Assembly: GCF_001463765.1 (NCBI RefSeq)
Contig: NZ_BBWK01000019.1
Span: forward strand, 1-61,888
Reading direction: 5' to 3'
From: Aureimonas sp. AU4
GTDB lineage: Bacteria > Pseudomonadota > Alphaproteobacteria > Rhizobiales > Rhizobiaceae
DNA: 61,888 bases
Shown here piece after piece: positions 1-8,762 of this stretch (positions are counted from its first letter, which is position 1; each line of letters begins with the position of its first letter). A model generated the notes under the pieces. That model was not told the origin of the DNA, made no database searches, and was given only the letters and a program-made list of their open reading frames with translations. The translations under genes and the position numbers were made by a program.

Positions 1-1
1 C

Positions 2-1636
2 GACGCGCGAACCGCCGCCACGATCGCCAACGCCTTCGCCGACGCCTACCGGGCGACGCGCGCGGAACAGGAGGCGGGCGCGAAGGACGAGCGCGTGACC
101 CAGATCGCGGCGCAGATCGCGCAGGCCGAGCGCGAGGCCGACGAGGCCGGACGGGCGCTGCAGTCCTTTGCCGAGCAGACCGCCTTGTCGCTGCCGGCCG
201 CGGGCGCGGTCTCGGCGACCGACCAGCAGCTGCGCGACCTTCTCGCCCAGCTCGCGGTGCGCCAGGGCGTGCGGCGCGAGAAGGAACTGCGCGTCGAACG
301 GCTGCGCCAGGCGGCCGAGCGCGGCACCGTTCCCCTGGCCGGCGACCTCGACGGGGCGGGCGAGGCCCAGCGCCTGGTGGACGCCGAGCTCATGGCCCGC
401 CGCGACCTCACCCTCCTGCGCACGAGCCTCGGCCCCCTTCATCCGCGCTACGAGAAGGCGCAAGCCGCCCTGAAGGCTCTCGAGACCGACCGCGCCCGCG
501 CCGTGACGGACGCGCTGGCGCTGGCGCAGAGCGATCTCCTCAGCACCCAGATCGGCGAGCGCTCGCTCCTGTCCGACATCACGCGCATGCAGGGCCTCGC
601 GGTCGGCGAGGGTCCGGGACATCAGGAGGCGCTTCGGCTCCAGGCACGCTGGCAGTCCGCCGTCGCCAGCCTCGACCAGCTGCGCGCCCAGCTCCAGCAG
701 ACGCGGGCGGCGGGCCGGTCGGGTCCGGTCGGCGCCGTCGTCGTCAGCCCGGCCGAGGCGCTGGAGCGCTCCCTGCCGCAACGCCTCGTGACCGCGCTCC
801 TGATCGGCCTGTTCGGCGGGGCCGCCTCGGGCCTGGCGCTCGTCTATGCGCGCGAGGCGCGAGACACGGGATATGCCGAGGTCGCGCCGGCCGAGCGCGG
901 CCTCGGCATGGCCTGCGTCGGGCTTCTTCCGGGACGGGCGCATTCCGCCATCCCGAAGGAGCGCGAGCTGCGCGACATCGCCCTGCGCGGGCTGATCAAC
1001 CGCTTCGGCCTGTCGGACACGGCGGCCGGCCGCCGCTTCATCGTGTTCGGCGCGGCGCTGCCCGGCGAGGTCGCGACGGGCCTCGTGCGCGAGCTCGCGC
1101 TGATCCTGACCGAGGCGGGGCGCCGCGTCGTGCTCGTGGAGCCCACGGCCACGCCCGCCGGGGCCGCCGCCTCCCCGGCCGACGCGCCGCCCAAGGGCAT
1201 GATCGCGACGACGATCGCGCGCACGGTCGGCGAGGAGGCGGCCGAGGCGGAAGCGGGCGGGCATGTGGTGCCCTCGTTCGAGGAGCCCGCGCAGCTTCTC
1301 GACTGGCTCGATACGAATGCGGGCCCCTGCGACGTCGTTCTGGTGCAGGCGCCGGCGATCCTCACCGATCCGCGCGCCGCGATCCTCGCGCGGGCCGCCG
1401 ACGTCTTCGTGCTGACGCTCGCCTGGCATCGCACGCCGCGCGCCGCGCTCGCCCTCGCCGTGCGGCAGCTGGCCGCCCTGCCCCGACCCGCCGCCGCGCT
1501 CGCCTTCGTGTTCACGCAGGTCGACCTGAAGCGCCACGACGCCTTCGGGCCGCGCGACAGCCTCTACTTCCAGAACCGGCTCCTGTCGCGCCGCGCCAGG
1601 GGCTCGGCGCGGGCCATGGCGGGAGACTGCGTGTGA
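2..1636 (+). CDS. GumC/Wzc-like exopolysaccharide chain-length/export protein (5' end cut by window edge)
   Basis: The frame is open from the left edge to the TGA, giving 544 visible residues; the true start lies outside. The first residues contain IANAFADAYRAT, typical of the periplasmic end of Wzz/GumC domains. A long Ala/Glu/Arg-rich coiled coil follows (about residues 25-235), then a membrane segment near residue 260 (LLIGLFGGAASGLALVYA) and a cytoplasmic C-terminal P-loop-like domain. That domain resembles a BY-kinase, but the Walker A position reads GAALPGEVATG without the usual Lys and the Walker A' Asp is missing (VVLVEPTA). It is therefore probably a non-catalytic polysaccharide co-polymerase controlling chain length and export in the inner membrane. 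It overlaps the next gene by 4 bp (GTGA). Confidence 0.8.
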   Translation, partial: DARTAATIANAFADAYRATRAEQEAGAKDERVTQIAAQIAQAEREADEAGRALQSFAEQTALSLPAAGAVSATDQQLRDLLAQLAVRQGVRREKELRVERLRQAAERGTVPLAGDLDGAGEAQRLVDAELMARRDLTLLRTSLGPLHPRYEKAQAALKALETDRARAVTDALALAQSDLLSTQIGERSLLSDITRMQGLAVGEGPGHQEALRLQARWQSAVASLDQLRAQLQQTRAAGRSGPVGAVVVSPAEALERSLPQRLVTALLIGLFGGAASGLALVYAREARDTGYAEVAPAERGLGMACVGLLPGRAHSAIPKERELRDIALRGLINRFGLSDTAAGRRFIVFGAALPGEVATGLVRELALILTEAGRRVVLVEPTATPAGAAASPADAPPKGMIATTIARTVGEEAAEAEAGGHVVPSFEEPAQLLDWLDTNAGPCDVVLVQAPAILTDPRAAILARAADVFVLTLAWHRTPRAALALAVRQLAALPRPAAALAFVFTQVDLKRHDAFGPRDSLYFQNRLLSRRARGSARAMAGDCV

Positions 1637-2985
1637 CGAGCGCCTTCGAGGCGCCGGAGCCGACTGCCGCCTCCTGGACCTCCTGGTCCGGGGCGGGTGC
1701 CGCCTCGTGGCGCGACCGCTACTTCGCGGCCCTTCTTCTCGCCATCGCCGGCTATGCGACGCTCGGCAAGGGCTTCGCCTATGCAGGCATCCCGCCCCTG
1801 TTTCCGGCCGAGATGCTCCTGGGCGTCGGGCTCGCGACGCTTGCGTGGCCCCGGCCCGGCACGCTGCCCCTGTTCAGCCTGCCCATGGCGCTGATGCTGG
1901 CCGGCATCATCTGGACGGTGCTTCGGACGCTGCCCTTCCTGTCGCTCTACGGGATCGACGCGCTGCGCGACAGCGTCATCCTCGTCTACGGCTTGTTCGC
2001 GATCGTCACCGCCAATCTCCTCCTCGAGCGTCCGAGACGGATCGGAAACGCCGTGCGGTGGATCGGGACCTTCGTCTTCTTCTACGCCCTGGTGATCGTC
2101 CCGATCTACGCGTTCGAGACGGCGATCGGCGAGGGCATGCCGGTCTGGCCGCTGTCGGGGGCGCCGATCCTTCTGGTGCGCGGGGGCGAGATCGGCGTGC
2201 ACCTGTGCGCGGCGGTGGTCTTCGCGCTTCTCGGCTTCCGGCGTTTTCACCCGGTCTGGATCGCGCTCCTGGCGGCGGACGTCGCCTTCGTCGCCTCGCT
2301 CAGCCGTGGCGGCCTCGTCTCGATCGTGCTGCCCGCGCTCGCGGCGGTGGCCCTGTCGGGTCGCGTGCGCCCCCTCGTCAACGCGGCGCTCGTGATCCTC
2401 CCCGTTCTGGCCCTTCTTTATGCGACCGGCGCCGAGATCGCCCTGCCCGGCATCAAGCGCTCGGTCGATGTCGGGCAGCTCGTCGACAACGTCGTCAGCA
2501 TCGCCGGGTCGTCGGGCGACAGCGGGCTCGACGACACGAAGGCCTGGCGCCTCGCCTGGTGGGACAAGATCTTCGGCTACACCCTGCACGGCGACTATTT
2601 CTGGACCGGCAAGGGTTTCGGCATCAACCTCGCGCTGGACGACGGGTTCACGACGTTCGTGGCCGACGGCCCCCTGCTGCGCAGTCCGCACAACGGCAAC
2701 ATGACCATTCTGGCGCGCGCGGGCGTGCCGGGACTGGCGATCTGGGTCGCGATCCTCGTCTCGTGGTTCGCGACCATGCTGTGGTACGTCGTGAAGGCCA
2801 GGCGGGCGAGCGACCGCGACTGGTCGCACTGGTTCATCTTCCTGTTCGCCTACCTCCTGTCGGCCTATATCGACGCGAGCTTCGACGTGGCGCTCGAGGG
2901 GCCGCTGGTCGGCGTCGTGTTCTGGGTCCTGTTCGGGGCGGGGATCGGCAGCGCGATGGTCTACGACCGGCTGGCGCCGTCATGA
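1633..2985 (+). CDS. Wzy/O-antigen-ligase-like polysaccharide polymerase
   Basis: This is a 450-residue integral membrane protein with about ten hydrophobic segments, beginning at GTG in a GTGA overlap with the upstream gene. The Wzy_C/O-antigen ligase signature is visible: SLSRGG in the middle, then a long periplasmic loop with WWDKIF, WTGKGFGINLA and SPHN before the last membrane helices. Proteins of this family join lipid-linked repeat units into a polymer in the periplasm, or ligate glycan to lipid. Its place between a GumC-like exporter and a Wzx-like flippase favours polymerase. It overlaps the next gene by 4 bp (ATGA), so the three are co-translated. Confidence 0.8.
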   Translation: MTSAFEAPEPTAASWTSWSGAGAASWRDRYFAALLLAIAGYATLGKGFAYAGIPPLFPAEMLLGVGLATLAWPRPGTLPLFSLPMALMLAGIIWTVLRTLPFLSLYGIDALRDSVILVYGLFAIVTANLLLERPRRIGNAVRWIGTFVFFYALVIVPIYAFETAIGEGMPVWPLSGAPILLVRGGEIGVHLCAAVVFALLGFRRFHPVWIALLAADVAFVASLSRGGLVSIVLPALAAVALSGRVRPLVNAALVILPVLALLYATGAEIALPGIKRSVDVGQLVDNVVSIAGSSGDSGLDDTKAWRLAWWDKIFGYTLHGDYFWTGKGFGINLALDDGFTTFVADGPLLRSPHNGNMTILARAGVPGLAIWVAILVSWFATMLWYVVKARRASDRDWSHWFIFLFAYLLSAYIDASFDVALEGPLVGVVFWVLFGAGIGSAMVYDRLAPS

Positions 2986-4304
2986 TTTCCGGGCCGGCCG
3001 CGGCCGTCCTGGCGCTGCGCCCGCGCTGGCTGCGCTGGCCGCGCGCGACCTGGGTCCTGGCGGACCAGGCCGTCCTCAGCCTCGGCACCTTTCTTCTCAG
3101 CGTGGCGCTCGCGCGCAGCCTGTCCCTGGAGACCTTCGGCACCTACGCGCTCTTCGTCAGCGCCCTGCCGCTGGCGCAGACCTTCGGCAACGCGGTGATC
3201 TTCTACCCCCTGTCGGTGCGAGCCACCGTCCTGCCGGAGCCCGAGCGACGCCGCCTGATCCGCGCCACCTTCAAGCTGACGCTCCTCGCCGGCGCGCCGC
3301 TCGCCCTTCTCTTCGGAATCGTGAACCGATGCTTCGTCGATCCGGCGCTCCTCCTGCCTTCGGCCTGCCTTCTCCTGTCGAGCCAGATCCAGGAATGCAC
3401 CCGGCGGGGGCTTCTGTGCGCCTTCCGGCACCGCGCGGCGATCATGGGGGACGCGGTGAGCTATCTCGGCCAGGTGCTCCTGGTCGTGGCGCTCGCGCGC
3501 GTCGCGGCGCTGGATCTGGCCGTCGCCCTCTATGCCGCCGCCGCGACCTCGGTCGTCGGCGCCCTTCTCCAGTCCGTCCAGATCGGCCTCTGGCGGCGGG
3601 ACCCCGGCCCGGTCTGGCCGGTCCGCGCCACCTTGCGCGACTACTGGACGCTCGGTCGCTGGTCGCTCGGATCGAACGCCCTTCTGGCGCTGCGCGGAGG
3701 CGTCCTGCCCTGGCTCCTCGCCTCGTTCCACGGGCCGGTCGCAGCGGGAACCTTCCAGCTCGCCGTCAATGTCGTCAACGTCGCGAACCCGGTGGTGATC
3801 GGCATCGCCAACGTCATCCCGCAGGCGGCGGCGCGCGGCCGGAGCGGGGGCGCGCGCGCCGCGCTACGCCTGTCGCTTCCCTATATCGCGACGGGCCTTC
3901 CCATCGTCGGCCTCCTGTCGCTCGGCATGATCCTAGCGCCCGAGCGGATTCTCGATCTCGTCTACGCCCGCAGCTTCGCCGATCCGGTCCTGTTCGAGGC
4001 CGTGCGCATCATGGCGGTGGGCGCCGTGTTCGGCTTCCTCGCGGCCGGTGCCGGGGCCCATCTCTACGGCTCCGGCGACGGTCGGATCGCCTTTGCGGGC
4101 GATGCCGCGACCGGCCTTGCGGTGCTGGCCGCCGCGGTTCCGCTGGTGGGCGCCCTCGGCCTCCTCGGCGCCTGCGTCGCGGCGGCGCTCAGCCTCGTCG
4201 CCCGCACCGCCTGGATGACCGCCGTCGTCGCCCGCCGTCTCGCGCAGGAGCGCGACCGTCCGGCCCCGTCGTCCCCCACCATCGCGGCGATGGACCGGTT
4301 CTGA
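2982..4304 (+). CDS. Wzx-like lipid-linked oligosaccharide flippase (MOP/PST family)
   Basis: The ATG start overlaps the previous stop (ATGA) and gives 440 residues. The protein has roughly 12 hydrophobic segments. The N-terminal pattern ATWVLADQAVLSLGTFLLSVALARSLS, then FGTYALF, is typical of polysaccharide-transport flippases (a first helix with an Asn/Asp-Gln motif, then an LG..FG.Y segment). The predicted role is flipping undecaprenyl-diphosphate repeat units to the periplasm for the preceding polymerase. The reading frame stays open far upstream through the polymerase gene, but only the part from this ATG looks like protein. It is the last rightward gene before a convergent terminator. 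Confidence 0.8.
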   Translation: MISGPAAAVLALRPRWLRWPRATWVLADQAVLSLGTFLLSVALARSLSLETFGTYALFVSALPLAQTFGNAVIFYPLSVRATVLPEPERRRLIRATFKLTLLAGAPLALLFGIVNRCFVDPALLLPSACLLLSSQIQECTRRGLLCAFRHRAAIMGDAVSYLGQVLLVVALARVAALDLAVALYAAAATSVVGALLQSVQIGLWRRDPGPVWPVRATLRDYWTLGRWSLGSNALLALRGGVLPWLLASFHGPVAAGTFQLAVNVVNVANPVVIGIANVIPQAAARGRSGGARAALRLSLPYIATGLPIVGLLSLGMILAPERILDLVYARSFADPVLFEAVRIMAVGAVFGFLAAGAGAHLYGSGDGRIAFAGDAATGLAVLAAAVPLVGALGLLGACVAAALSLVARTAWMTAVVARRLAQERDRPAPSSPTIAAMDRF

Positions 4305-4340
4305 CGGCGCCTCGCGTTCTGGAACTTGCGGACGCGCGAA

Positions 4341-4364
4341 AGCCCCGCCCGGGAGGGCGGGGCT
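4341..4364. terminator. bidirectional terminator hairpin
   Basis: There is a perfect 10-bp inverted repeat (AGCCCCGCCC / GGGCGGGGCT) with a 4-nt GGGA loop, between the convergent flippase and UDP-glucose dehydrogenase genes. No long T-run follows, as is usual in GC-rich genomes. Confidence 0.7.
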
Positions 4365-4389
4365 CGAGAGGAGGCGGGCCGGGGTCGGC

Positions 4390-5817
4390 CTATTCGGCGG
4401 CCTGCGCCAGCGGCTGGTCCTCGAACCGCTGGAAGGGGCGACGGTCGGCCGGTCCCGTCGACGCGGCCAGTATGGGCCGCGGCGCGGGCGAGGCGAAGCG
4501 GCCGACGCCGCGATACGCGAAGCCGAGCCGCAGGAGACAGCGGGCGTCGAGCATGTTGCGCAGGTCGACCACGACCGGCGTTCGCATCGCAAGGCGCGCC
4601 TCGGCCCAGTCGATCGCGAGAAACTCGGCCCATTCCGTCGCGACCACCGCCGCGTCGGCGCCCACAAGTGCTTCCGTGACGCTTCCCGCGAGCTCGATGG
4701 CGGGGCACTCGCGCCGCGCCTGCGCGCCGGCCACCGGGTCGAAGGCGACGACGCGGGCGCCAGCACGCGTCATCGCGAGCGCCACCGCCAGCGCCGGGGC
4801 CTCGCGCACGTCGTCGGTCCCGGCCTTGAAGGCGAGGCCCAGGAGAGCGACGCGCCGTCCCTCCAGCGAACCGCCGAGCGCCTCGGCGACCTTGCGCGCC
4901 ATGGCGCGCTTGTGCCGCTCGTTGGCCTCGATCACCGCCGCGGCGATCCCCGCGCCGTCCTCGCCGCCCGCCGCAAAGCGCGTGAGGGCCGCCAGGTCCT
5001 TGGGAAAGCAGGATCCGCCGAAGCCCGGTCCCGCCTTCAGGAAGGCCGGGCCGATGCGCCGGTCGGCGCCCACCGCTTCGGCCAGCGCCGAGACGTCCGC
5101 GCCCACGCTCTCGCACAGGCGCGCGAACTCGTTCAAAAGCCCGATCCGCGTGGCCAGGAAGACGTTCGCCGCGTATTTGATCATCTCCGCCGTTTCCAGC
5201 GTGTCGATCTCGATCAGCCGGGTGCCGCGCTCGGTCAGGGGGCGGTAGACCTCGCGCATCGCGGCGGCGGCATCCGCGTCCTCGCACCCCACCACGATGC
5301 GGTCCGGGCGGAGGAAGTCGTCCACCGCGCAGCCCTCGCGCAGGAACTCGGGGTTCGACACGACCGCGAAGCGCCCCTCCTCCAGCCGCGCGCCGACCAT
5401 CGCCTGGAGCCAGCGGCAGGTGCCGACCGGAACCGTGGACTTCACGACGAGCGTCAGCCGTCCTTCGGGAGACTGCGCCGCGCGAAGGCGGACGGCCTCG
5501 TCCACGGCGGCAAAGAAGCCGCGCAGGTCGGCCGAGCCGTCGGGCGCGGACGGCGTGCCGACGGCGACCACCAGCACGAGGTCCCGCGGTCGCAGCGCCG
5601 CGCCGAGGTCGCCGGTGAAGCCGAGGCGTCCCTCATCGAGATTGCGGCGCACCAGGGGCTCGAGGCCCGGCTCGAAGATCGGCGGCTCGCCGCGCCGAAG
5701 CCGTTCGACCTTGGCCGGATCGACGTCGACGCAGACCACCGCGTGGCCGAGTTCGGCCAGGCACGTGCCGGTGACGAGGCCCACATAGCCGGTTCCCAGA
5801 ATGCAGATGTTCGACAT
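4390..5817 (-). CDS. ugd: UDP-glucose 6-dehydrogenase
   Basis: This 475-residue protein oxidises UDP-glucose to UDP-glucuronate with two NAD+. The N-terminal Rossmann motif GTGYVGLVTG is at residues 8-17. Conserved family blocks include STVPVGT (127-133), NPEFLREG (155-162), the KYAAN helix (214-218) and the catalytic-Cys motif GFGGSCFPKDL with Cys270. The C-terminal UDP-binding domain contains GLAFKAGTDDVREAPA. An AGGAAG ribosome site sits about 9 nt before the ATG. UDP-glucuronate is a direct EPS precursor and the substrate of the UDP-xylose synthase-like gene at 13,220. The C-terminus is slightly longer than in the shortest homologues. Function is near certain. Confidence 0.95.
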   Translation of the reverse strand: MSNICILGTGYVGLVTGTCLAELGHAVVCVDVDPAKVERLRRGEPPIFEPGLEPLVRRNLDEGRLGFTGDLGAALRPRDLVLVVAVGTPSAPDGSADLRGFFAAVDEAVRLRAAQSPEGRLTLVVKSTVPVGTCRWLQAMVGARLEEGRFAVVSNPEFLREGCAVDDFLRPDRIVVGCEDADAAAAMREVYRPLTERGTRLIEIDTLETAEMIKYAANVFLATRIGLLNEFARLCESVGADVSALAEAVGADRRIGPAFLKAGPGFGGSCFPKDLAALTRFAAGGEDGAGIAAAVIEANERHKRAMARKVAEALGGSLEGRRVALLGLAFKAGTDDVREAPALAVALAMTRAGARVVAFDPVAGAQARRECPAIELAGSVTEALVGADAAVVATEWAEFLAIDWAEARLAMRTPVVVDLRNMLDARCLLRLGFAYRGVGRFASPAPRPILAASTGPADRRPFQRFEDQPLAQAAE

Positions 5818-5876
5818 GGGAGGGTGCTTCCTGTGCTGAACGGCGATGGAAGGCGCGGTGCGCGCGAGGGCGGCGG

Positions 5877-7310
5877 TCAGCGCGCGCCGCGCGCCAGGAG
5901 GACGGCCGGCAGCGTGTGGACCAGGATGTAGAGGTCGAGCCAGACCGACCAGTTGCGGATGTAGAAGACGTCGAGGCGGCGCTGCGCCTCGAGGTCGGAG
6001 TCGCTGCGGGCGCTGATCTGCCAGTAGCCGGACAGACCCGGCATCACGCTCGCGCGCAGGTCACGAAAGCCCGCCTCGAAGGCTTCGAGGTGGTAGAACG
6101 GAAAGGGGCGCGGCCCCACCAGGCTCATGTCGCCCCGGACGACGTTCAGGAGTTGCGGCAGCTCGTCGATGCTGCTGCGGCGCAGGAGCGACCCGATCAG
6201 CGGCAGGATGCGCGGGTCGGAGCGCAGCTTGAAGGAGCGCGCCCATTGCGCGGCCGCCTCCGGGTTCTCCGCCAGGTGGCGCTCGAGGCGCGCCTCGGCG
6301 TCGCGGTACATGCTGCGCAGCTTGAGGACGCGGATCGTACGCCCCCGGTGGCCCTGGCGCGGCTGGGCGTAGAACGGGTTGCCGGGATCGACCGCCACCA
6401 CCGCGAGCGCCGCGAGAAGCACGAGCGGCGCGGCGAGGCAGAGGAGCGGCAGGGCGAGCGCGAGGTCGAACACGCGCTTCAGCCGGAGGTTGCCGGGCAG
6501 GAGCAGGCCGTGGCGCAGCTCGAAGCCGACGGCACTTCCCACCGCGCGCGGCTGCATCCAGAGCGTCTGGAGCGAGCCGGCGTCACGAAGGACGAGGACG
6601 CTCGGCACCGGCAGGTCGGCCGCGATCCGCCAGTCCCGCTCGCCGTCGCCCGTGGACAGGAGGATCACGCAGGCCACCGGCTCGCCCGCCCGGGCCAGCT
6701 CGGCGAACCCCTCGCCGAGCGCCGCGCCGATCGAGGGCGCGGCGTCCATCGCGACCTGGAGCGCCGGCCGTAGGCCGAGCCGGGGCTCGGCCTCGAGCCT
6801 GGCGGCGAGCGGCCCGACCGCGCCGGCCGGCCCGACCAGCGCCACGGGCTCGCGCCAGAGATCGAGGCGGATCAGCGCCTCCTGCACCAGACCCCGGGCG
6901 AGAAGCCCGAGAACGGTCATGAGCCCGAACACCAGAAGCCACGACGCAAGAAGGGCCGGCGCCGCCAGATGGGCCGCAAGCGCGAAGGCCGCCATGCTCG
7001 ACAGGAGGGCGCAGGCCAGGACATGGTCGCGGAACTGCTCGATCGGCCCGCGCCGACCGACCGCGTAGAAGCCCATCGCCTTGTGAAGCGCGACGAGCAG
7101 CGCGCCCCAGGCCAGCGCCAGCATCAGCCAGTCGCCGGGCGAGCCGGCGCCGGGACCAAGGCCAGTCGACCGCAGGATGGCCGCAAGAAGCGCGATCGCG
7201 AGCGTGGCCGCCGCGACGTCCGCCGCGACCAGCGCGCCGGTGCGGATCGCCCGCCGCGCGCTTGCGCCCGGCCCGGCCCGCTCGGCCGTGAGAAAGCTCG
7301 CATCCGACAT
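5877..7310 (-). CDS. undecaprenyl-phosphate sugar phosphotransferase (WbaP/PssY-type EPS initiator)
   Basis: This 477-residue polyisoprenyl-phosphate hexose-1-phosphate transferase starts EPS repeat-unit synthesis by moving a sugar-1-phosphate from a nucleotide sugar to the carrier lipid. The N-terminal half has about four hydrophobic helices and a CoA-binding-like region (CoA_binding_3 style). The catalytic half begins with KRVFDLALALPLLCLAAPLV and contains KLRSM, SSIDELPQLLNVVRGDMSLVGPRP and the C-terminal PGLSGYWQIS and D.FYI.NWS blocks, all hallmarks of the bacterial sugar transferase family. It lies 59 bp downstream of ugd in the direction opposite to transcription (i.e. it is transcribed before ugd). 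Whether it uses UDP-glucose or UDP-galactose cannot be read from sequence. Confidence 0.92.
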   Translation of the reverse strand: MSDASFLTAERAGPGASARRAIRTGALVAADVAAATLAIALLAAILRSTGLGPGAGSPGDWLMLALAWGALLVALHKAMGFYAVGRRGPIEQFRDHVLACALLSSMAAFALAAHLAAPALLASWLLVFGLMTVLGLLARGLVQEALIRLDLWREPVALVGPAGAVGPLAARLEAEPRLGLRPALQVAMDAAPSIGAALGEGFAELARAGEPVACVILLSTGDGERDWRIAADLPVPSVLVLRDAGSLQTLWMQPRAVGSAVGFELRHGLLLPGNLRLKRVFDLALALPLLCLAAPLVLLAALAVVAVDPGNPFYAQPRQGHRGRTIRVLKLRSMYRDAEARLERHLAENPEAAAQWARSFKLRSDPRILPLIGSLLRRSSIDELPQLLNVVRGDMSLVGPRPFPFYHLEAFEAGFRDLRASVMPGLSGYWQISARSDSDLEAQRRLDVFYIRNWSVWLDLYILVHTLPAVLLARGAR

Positions 7311-7346
7311 GACGAAAAACCCCGCGCCTCGCCGCCAAGGGGACCG

Positions 7347-8375
7347 TCAGCGCGCCGGGGCGGCAGCGGCGGCGGCCTGTGGGCGGAGCGGCCGGGCGGC
7401 GCGCGCGCCGACCTCTTCGTCGATCCACCGGTAGGTCGGCACGATCCCCTCGCGCAGGTGGATGCCGGGCTCCCAGCCGAGCACCTGCCGCAGGAGGCTG
7501 TTGTCGCTGTTGCGCCCGCGCACGCCTTGCGGCTTGGCGAGGTCGTGCCGCTTGACGAGCGTCTTGCCGGCGGCCTCGCAGACGATGTCGACGAGCTCGT
7601 CGATCGTCACGAGCTCGTCCGTTCCGAGGTTCAGCGGCGCGCGGTGGTCGGAGCGCATGAGGCGCACGAGGCCCTCGACGCAATCGTCGATATACATGAA
7701 GGAGCGGGTCTGCTGCCCGTCGCCCCAGATGTCGATCGCGCCGCCCGGCTCGGCCATGGCGACCTTGCGCGAGATCGCGGCCGGCGCCTTCTCGCGCCCG
7801 CCGTCATAGGTGCCGAGCGGGCCGTAGACGTTGTGGAAGCGCACGATGCGCGTTTCCATGCCGAAATCCTCGCGCACGTACTGGCAGAACTTCTCGGCAT
7901 AGAGCTTCTCCAGCCCGTAGCCCTCCTCGGGCTGGGCGGGAAAGGCGTCGTCCTCCTTAAGGGGCCGCACGTCGGCGTCGCGCTGGAGGTGCTGGGGATA
8001 GACGCAGGCGGACGAGGAATAAAGGAAGCGCACGACGCCCGCCCGCCGCGCGGCCTCGACCATGTGGAGGTCCATCAGCGTGTTGTTGAGCGTGATCTCG
8101 GCATGGGACTGGCTGATGTAGCCGATCCCGCCCATGTCGGCGGCGAGATGATAGACCTGGTCCATCCCCTCGACCGCCGCGGCGCAGTTGGCGGGATCGC
8201 GCAGGTCGACCTGCAGGAACTCGTCGGCGGCCGTCGCCTCGTATTCGGGGCGCTTGATGTCGGCGCCGCGCACGTGGTGCCCCTCCGCCTTGAGGCGCGT
8301 GGCGAGATGGTGGCCGATGAAGCCGCCCGCGCCGGTGACGAGGATGCGCAGAGACGTCGATGAGCGTGTCGGCAT
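7347..8375 (-). CDS. GDP-mannose 3,5-epimerase homologue
   Basis: This 342-residue extended SDR begins with the NAD motif TGAGGFIG (14-21). The match to plant GDP-mannose 3,5-epimerase runs along the whole chain: MGGIGYI, LNNTLMDLHMVEAAR, SSACVYP with Cys124, LKEDDAFPAQPEEGYGLEK with Tyr153 and Lys157, GGREKAPAA with Lys196, WGDGQQTRSFMYIDD and GVRGRNSDN (284-292). The plant enzyme uses this Tyr/Lys pair plus a Cys and a Lys for the double epimerisation, and all are present. The product would be GDP-L-galactose (with GDP-L-gulose as intermediate). A GGAAGG ribosome site precedes the ATG. It is transcribed first of the leftward trio with the sugar transferase and ugd. The last ~20 residues (Ala/Arg-rich) are an extension. 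Confidence 0.85.
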   Translation of the reverse strand: MPTRSSTSLRILVTGAGGFIGHHLATRLKAEGHHVRGADIKRPEYEATAADEFLQVDLRDPANCAAAVEGMDQVYHLAADMGGIGYISQSHAEITLNNTLMDLHMVEAARRAGVVRFLYSSSACVYPQHLQRDADVRPLKEDDAFPAQPEEGYGLEKLYAEKFCQYVREDFGMETRIVRFHNVYGPLGTYDGGREKAPAAISRKVAMAEPGGAIDIWGDGQQTRSFMYIDDCVEGLVRLMRSDHRAPLNLGTDELVTIDELVDIVCEAAGKTLVKRHDLAKPQGVRGRNSDNSLLRQVLGWEPGIHLREGIVPTYRWIDEEVGARAARPLRPQAAAAAAPAR

Positions 8376-8530
8376 GGGTCCGGGCCTTCCTTTGTGGGAA
8401 CGGCGTCATCTTGAGAAGCGGCGTCCGGCGAAGTCACCTTTCGCAATCGGAGTACCCTCATTCTCGCTGCCGCGCGGAAAAGGTGTTCCCGATCCGCATC
8501 ACCCCACCCCCTCGCTCGGGAAATTCGCGC

Positions 8531-8544
8531 TTGATCCCGATCAA
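8531..8544. promoter_or_regulatory. distal Crp/Fnr-type box
   Basis: The sequence TTGATCCCGATCAA is a perfect match to the FNR/FixK-type consensus TTGAT-N4-ATCAA. It lies about 220 bp before the beta-helix gene and about 160 bp before the divergent epimerase gene. Confidence 0.65.
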
Positions 8545-8643
8545 ACCTGCGGGGTCCCGCAGGCGACCGCGCGGGCCGGAGCCCGGCGTCGCGGCTTCTG
8601 AAAAGACTGCCGCCACCGCATGTTACGCCGATCAATCATGCAG

Positions 8644-8657
8644 TTGATCTCAATCAA
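8644..8657. promoter_or_regulatory. proximal Crp/Fnr-type box
   Basis: The sequence TTGATCTCAATCAA is a second perfect TTGAT-N4-ATCAA palindrome, at the edge of the AT-rich promoter core of the beta-helix gene and 113 bp from the first box. A further half-site GATCAA lies just upstream at 8630-8635. Confidence 0.7.
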
Positions 8658-8762
8658 AAACATTCCAAAAACGAATTAATCAGTCAATTTTACTTAAATA
8701 GATGCCCATCTTTGCCCGATTTTCGAAAATCTAAGGGGGGTGCCTCAAACGGAGCACTCATT

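Larger units (their letters stand above)
8376..8762. promoter_or_regulatory. divergent regulatory region with AT-rich core
   Basis: This is the intergenic space between the leftward epimerase gene and the rightward beta-helix gene. Positions about 8640-8735 are strikingly AT-rich against the ~70% GC background. The region holds two perfect TTGAT-N4-ATCAA boxes (listed separately). Candidate -10 elements for the rightward gene are TAATCA (8678-8683) and TACTTA (8691-8696). With the first of these, the proximal box is centred near -40, a class II activator position. No convincing coding frame is seen here. Confidence 0.6.

Noticed and set aside
8622-8635. possible fourth Crp/Fnr box (GTTAC-GCCG-ATCAA)
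   Set aside because: Only one half-site matches; I count it as a half-site at most.
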